Positions 62,428 to 64,000 of a DNA stretch of 64,000 nucleotides are shown piece by piece. The stretch comes from JBBDWJ01 sp963824095 (GTDB lineage Bacteria > Acidobacteriota > Terriglobia > Bryobacterales > UBA6623). The stretch is from assembly GCA_963824095.1 (NCBI GenBank), contig CAWGNS010000008.1:2914001-2978000 (forward strand), read 5' to 3'. Within the stretch, counting starts at the first letter, position 1, and every line of letters begins with the position of its first letter. A program made the translations under genes and the position numbers. Under the pieces are notes generated by a model. That model did no database searches, was not told the origin of the DNA, and saw only the letters and a program-made list of their open reading frames with translations.

Positions 62428-64000
62428 TTGCCTCAGGAACTACAGCCTCGGGAACCTCTGAACCCGCCGCGCCCGGCGCGCGCGGTTGCCCGCGATTCGT
62501 TCGCGGAGGAGACTGGCCGGCCGGCGCAGGCACAGCCGGCCGGCGGCGGGTTGATCGATCTGGTGAACCTGCTGTGGCGGCACAAGCTCGCCGTCGTCGC
62601 CTTTGCCGCGGCCGGGGCGGCGCTGGGGCTGCTGGCGGCCTGGGTCCAGCCGACCCTCTACCAGGCCAAGGCGCTGCTCGAGATCCAGGACTTGAACGAG
62701 AACTTTCTGAACATGCAGGAAGTCGCGGCCACGGGAAACGGCAACGGCTCGCAGGCGCGCATCGATTTGCAGACGCACGTGCAGATTCTCGGCAGCCGCT
62801 CGGTGAGTGAGGCCGCCCGTACGCGGCTTGCGCGGCAGATGGCCGCCGAGCCGCCGCCGGAAAACGCGCCGCAAGGGCTGTTGCGATGGCTCAAGGGTAG
62901 GGCGGCGAATCCCGATGCCGCGCGCGAGGCGGCTCGGGACCAAGCATTAGATACGGCCGTGCAAAGTCTGCGGGTACGCTCGTCCGACGCCAGCCGCGTG
63001 CTGGAGGTTGTTTGCGATTCCACCGATCCGCGCAGCGCGGCGGGGTTCGCCAACGCCGTGGTCGACGAGTTCATCGCGCGCAGCCTGCGTTTGCGTTGGG
63101 ACACAGCCCAGCAGACCGAAGACTGGCTGAACCGCCAGCTTGCCGGCTCGCGGGCGAAGCTCGAAGACGCCGAAGCCAACCTGCGCGGCTACGTCCAGCG
63201 GCGCGGCCTTTTCTTTACCCCCGAGCAGCACGGCATCGAGGAGGACAAGCTGCGGCAGTTCCAGCAGGCGCTCTCGAGGGCGCAAGAGGAACGCGTGGTG
63301 CGCCAGTCGCGGAACGAGTTGGCGGTGCGGGGCGACCCCGAGGCGCTGCCCGAAGTGCTCGACGACGGCGCGCTGCGGCAGTATCAGACGACGCTGGTCG
63401 ACCTGCGGCGGCAATACGCCGAACTGGCCTCGCTCTATACCGACCAGCACCAGCGGGTGAAACAGGTGCTGGCGCAAATCAAGACTCTCGAACCGGTTGT
63501 CGAGCGGGAGCGGGCGCATGCGGTCAGCCGCATTCACAATGAATTCGAAGCCGCGCTGCGCCGCGAACGGCTGTTGGCCGAAAGTTACCGCCAGCAGAAA
63601 GAGCTGGTACTGCGGCAATCCGACGTGGCGGTCGAATACAACTTGCTCGACCGCGAAGTGCAGACCGCGCGGCAGATCTACGAAACGCTGTTGCAGCGAG
63701 TCAAGGAGGCGGGCATCGCCGCCGCGATGACGGCGAGCCCGGCGCAAATCGTCGACCGCGCCAGCTGCGCCCAGCGAGCCTTACAAGCCCAACCGCACGC
63801 TGAGCGCCGCGATGGGGCTGCTGACGGGGGCGTTTGTGGGCCTGGTTTTCATTTTTGCGCGCGACCAGGCCGACCACCGGCTGCGGCGGCCGGGCGACGC
63901 GGCCCTTCACCTGGGTATGCCGGAACTCGGCGTAATCTACAAATCCGCGCGGCTGGCCGGAGCCGGGTTGTACGGCGGCTCGAAGCTGGTCTTGCGCATC
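62428..64000 (+). pseudogene. Wzz/GumC-type polysaccharide chain-length protein with a frameshift near 63766; continues past window
   Basis: TTG start at 62428 with GGAG eight bases upstream. Membrane helix about 54-74 (KLAVVAFAAAGAALGLLAAWV), Wzz domain (LYQAKALLEIQDLNENFLNMQEV), then long coiled coil about 225-430 and the GumC-like QIYETLLQRVKEAGIAAAMTASPAQIVDRAS. At 63766 the reading frame breaks: the conserved continuation (PSEPYKPNRTLSAAMGLLTG, then a second membrane helix AFVGLVFIFARDQADHRL) lies in the frame starting at 63767, one base out. The original frame stays open but reads Arg/Pro-rich nonsense. Sequencing error or true mutation; the C-terminal part (kinase or not) is outside. 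Confidence 0.85.

Overview
The window is GC-rich, gene-dense chromosomal DNA from a Gram-negative bacterium. An Acidobacteriota of the Bryobacterales/Solibacter type is my best guess. This is inferred from the gene mix: a TolC-type channel, SecDF-TonB-ExbBD-TPR lipoprotein cluster, CRTAC1/ASPIC-UnbV lipoprotein, Tat sulfatase, 7-helix membrane protein and PEP/EPS-type antiterminator. No rRNA, tRNA or CRISPR array was found.

Layout. 1-4267: 3'-truncated lhr helicase (minus) with an in-frame block of repetitive DNA. 4393-6210: an IS110-family element that appears to have split a dispersed palindromic repeat. 6.5-12.9 kb: rmuC, a TolC-like channel and acetyl-CoA synthetase. 13.0-17.1 kb (minus): ddl, bacterioferritin, asnS coupled to a sugar isomerase-like gene. 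17.4-20.8 kb: fatty-acid hydroxylase-like protein, MoxR ATPase, a divergent YchF GTPase. 21.0-29.3 kb (plus): tgt-yajC-secD-secF, then tonB-exbB-exbD-exbD-TPR lipoprotein, closed by a strong terminator. 29.4-34.8 kb (plus): rel, biotin carboxylase, biotin carrier, DnaC-like ATPase. 35.0-40.6 kb: mostly minus-strand single genes (2-hydroxyacid dehydrogenase coupled to an ACT/DUF5612 protein, exported flavodoxin, lone nuoA, exported coiled-coil protein, BON protein) with rsfS-rlmH on plus. 41.6-49.2 kb: small basic protein, aldo/keto reductase, ugd, PPP phosphatase, sulfatase, mobA and a short unknown. 49.2-57.1 kb: signalling block (LuxR-type HTH, VanZ, HDOD, response regulator, large CHASE-PAS-GGDEF-EAL protein). 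57.9-61 kb: a 44-residue Cys-rich exported peptide, membrane protein, CRTAC1 lipoprotein. 61.3-64.0 kb: structured leader, NusG/UpxY-like antiterminator and a Wzz-type chain-length protein with an apparent frameshift, the start of an exopolysaccharide cluster that runs off the window.

Four families of short dispersed repeats (called A to D here) sit in the intergenic spaces and once inside a gene. Family A is also the apparent target of the IS110 element. The 3' non-coding part of that IS is exceptionally palindromic and is the best candidate for its guide (bridge/seek) RNA. The c-di-GMP enzyme, HDOD and receiver proteins, and a leader RNA with c-di-GMP-I-like segments before the polysaccharide genes, suggest (inference only) that second-messenger signalling controls exopolysaccharide here.
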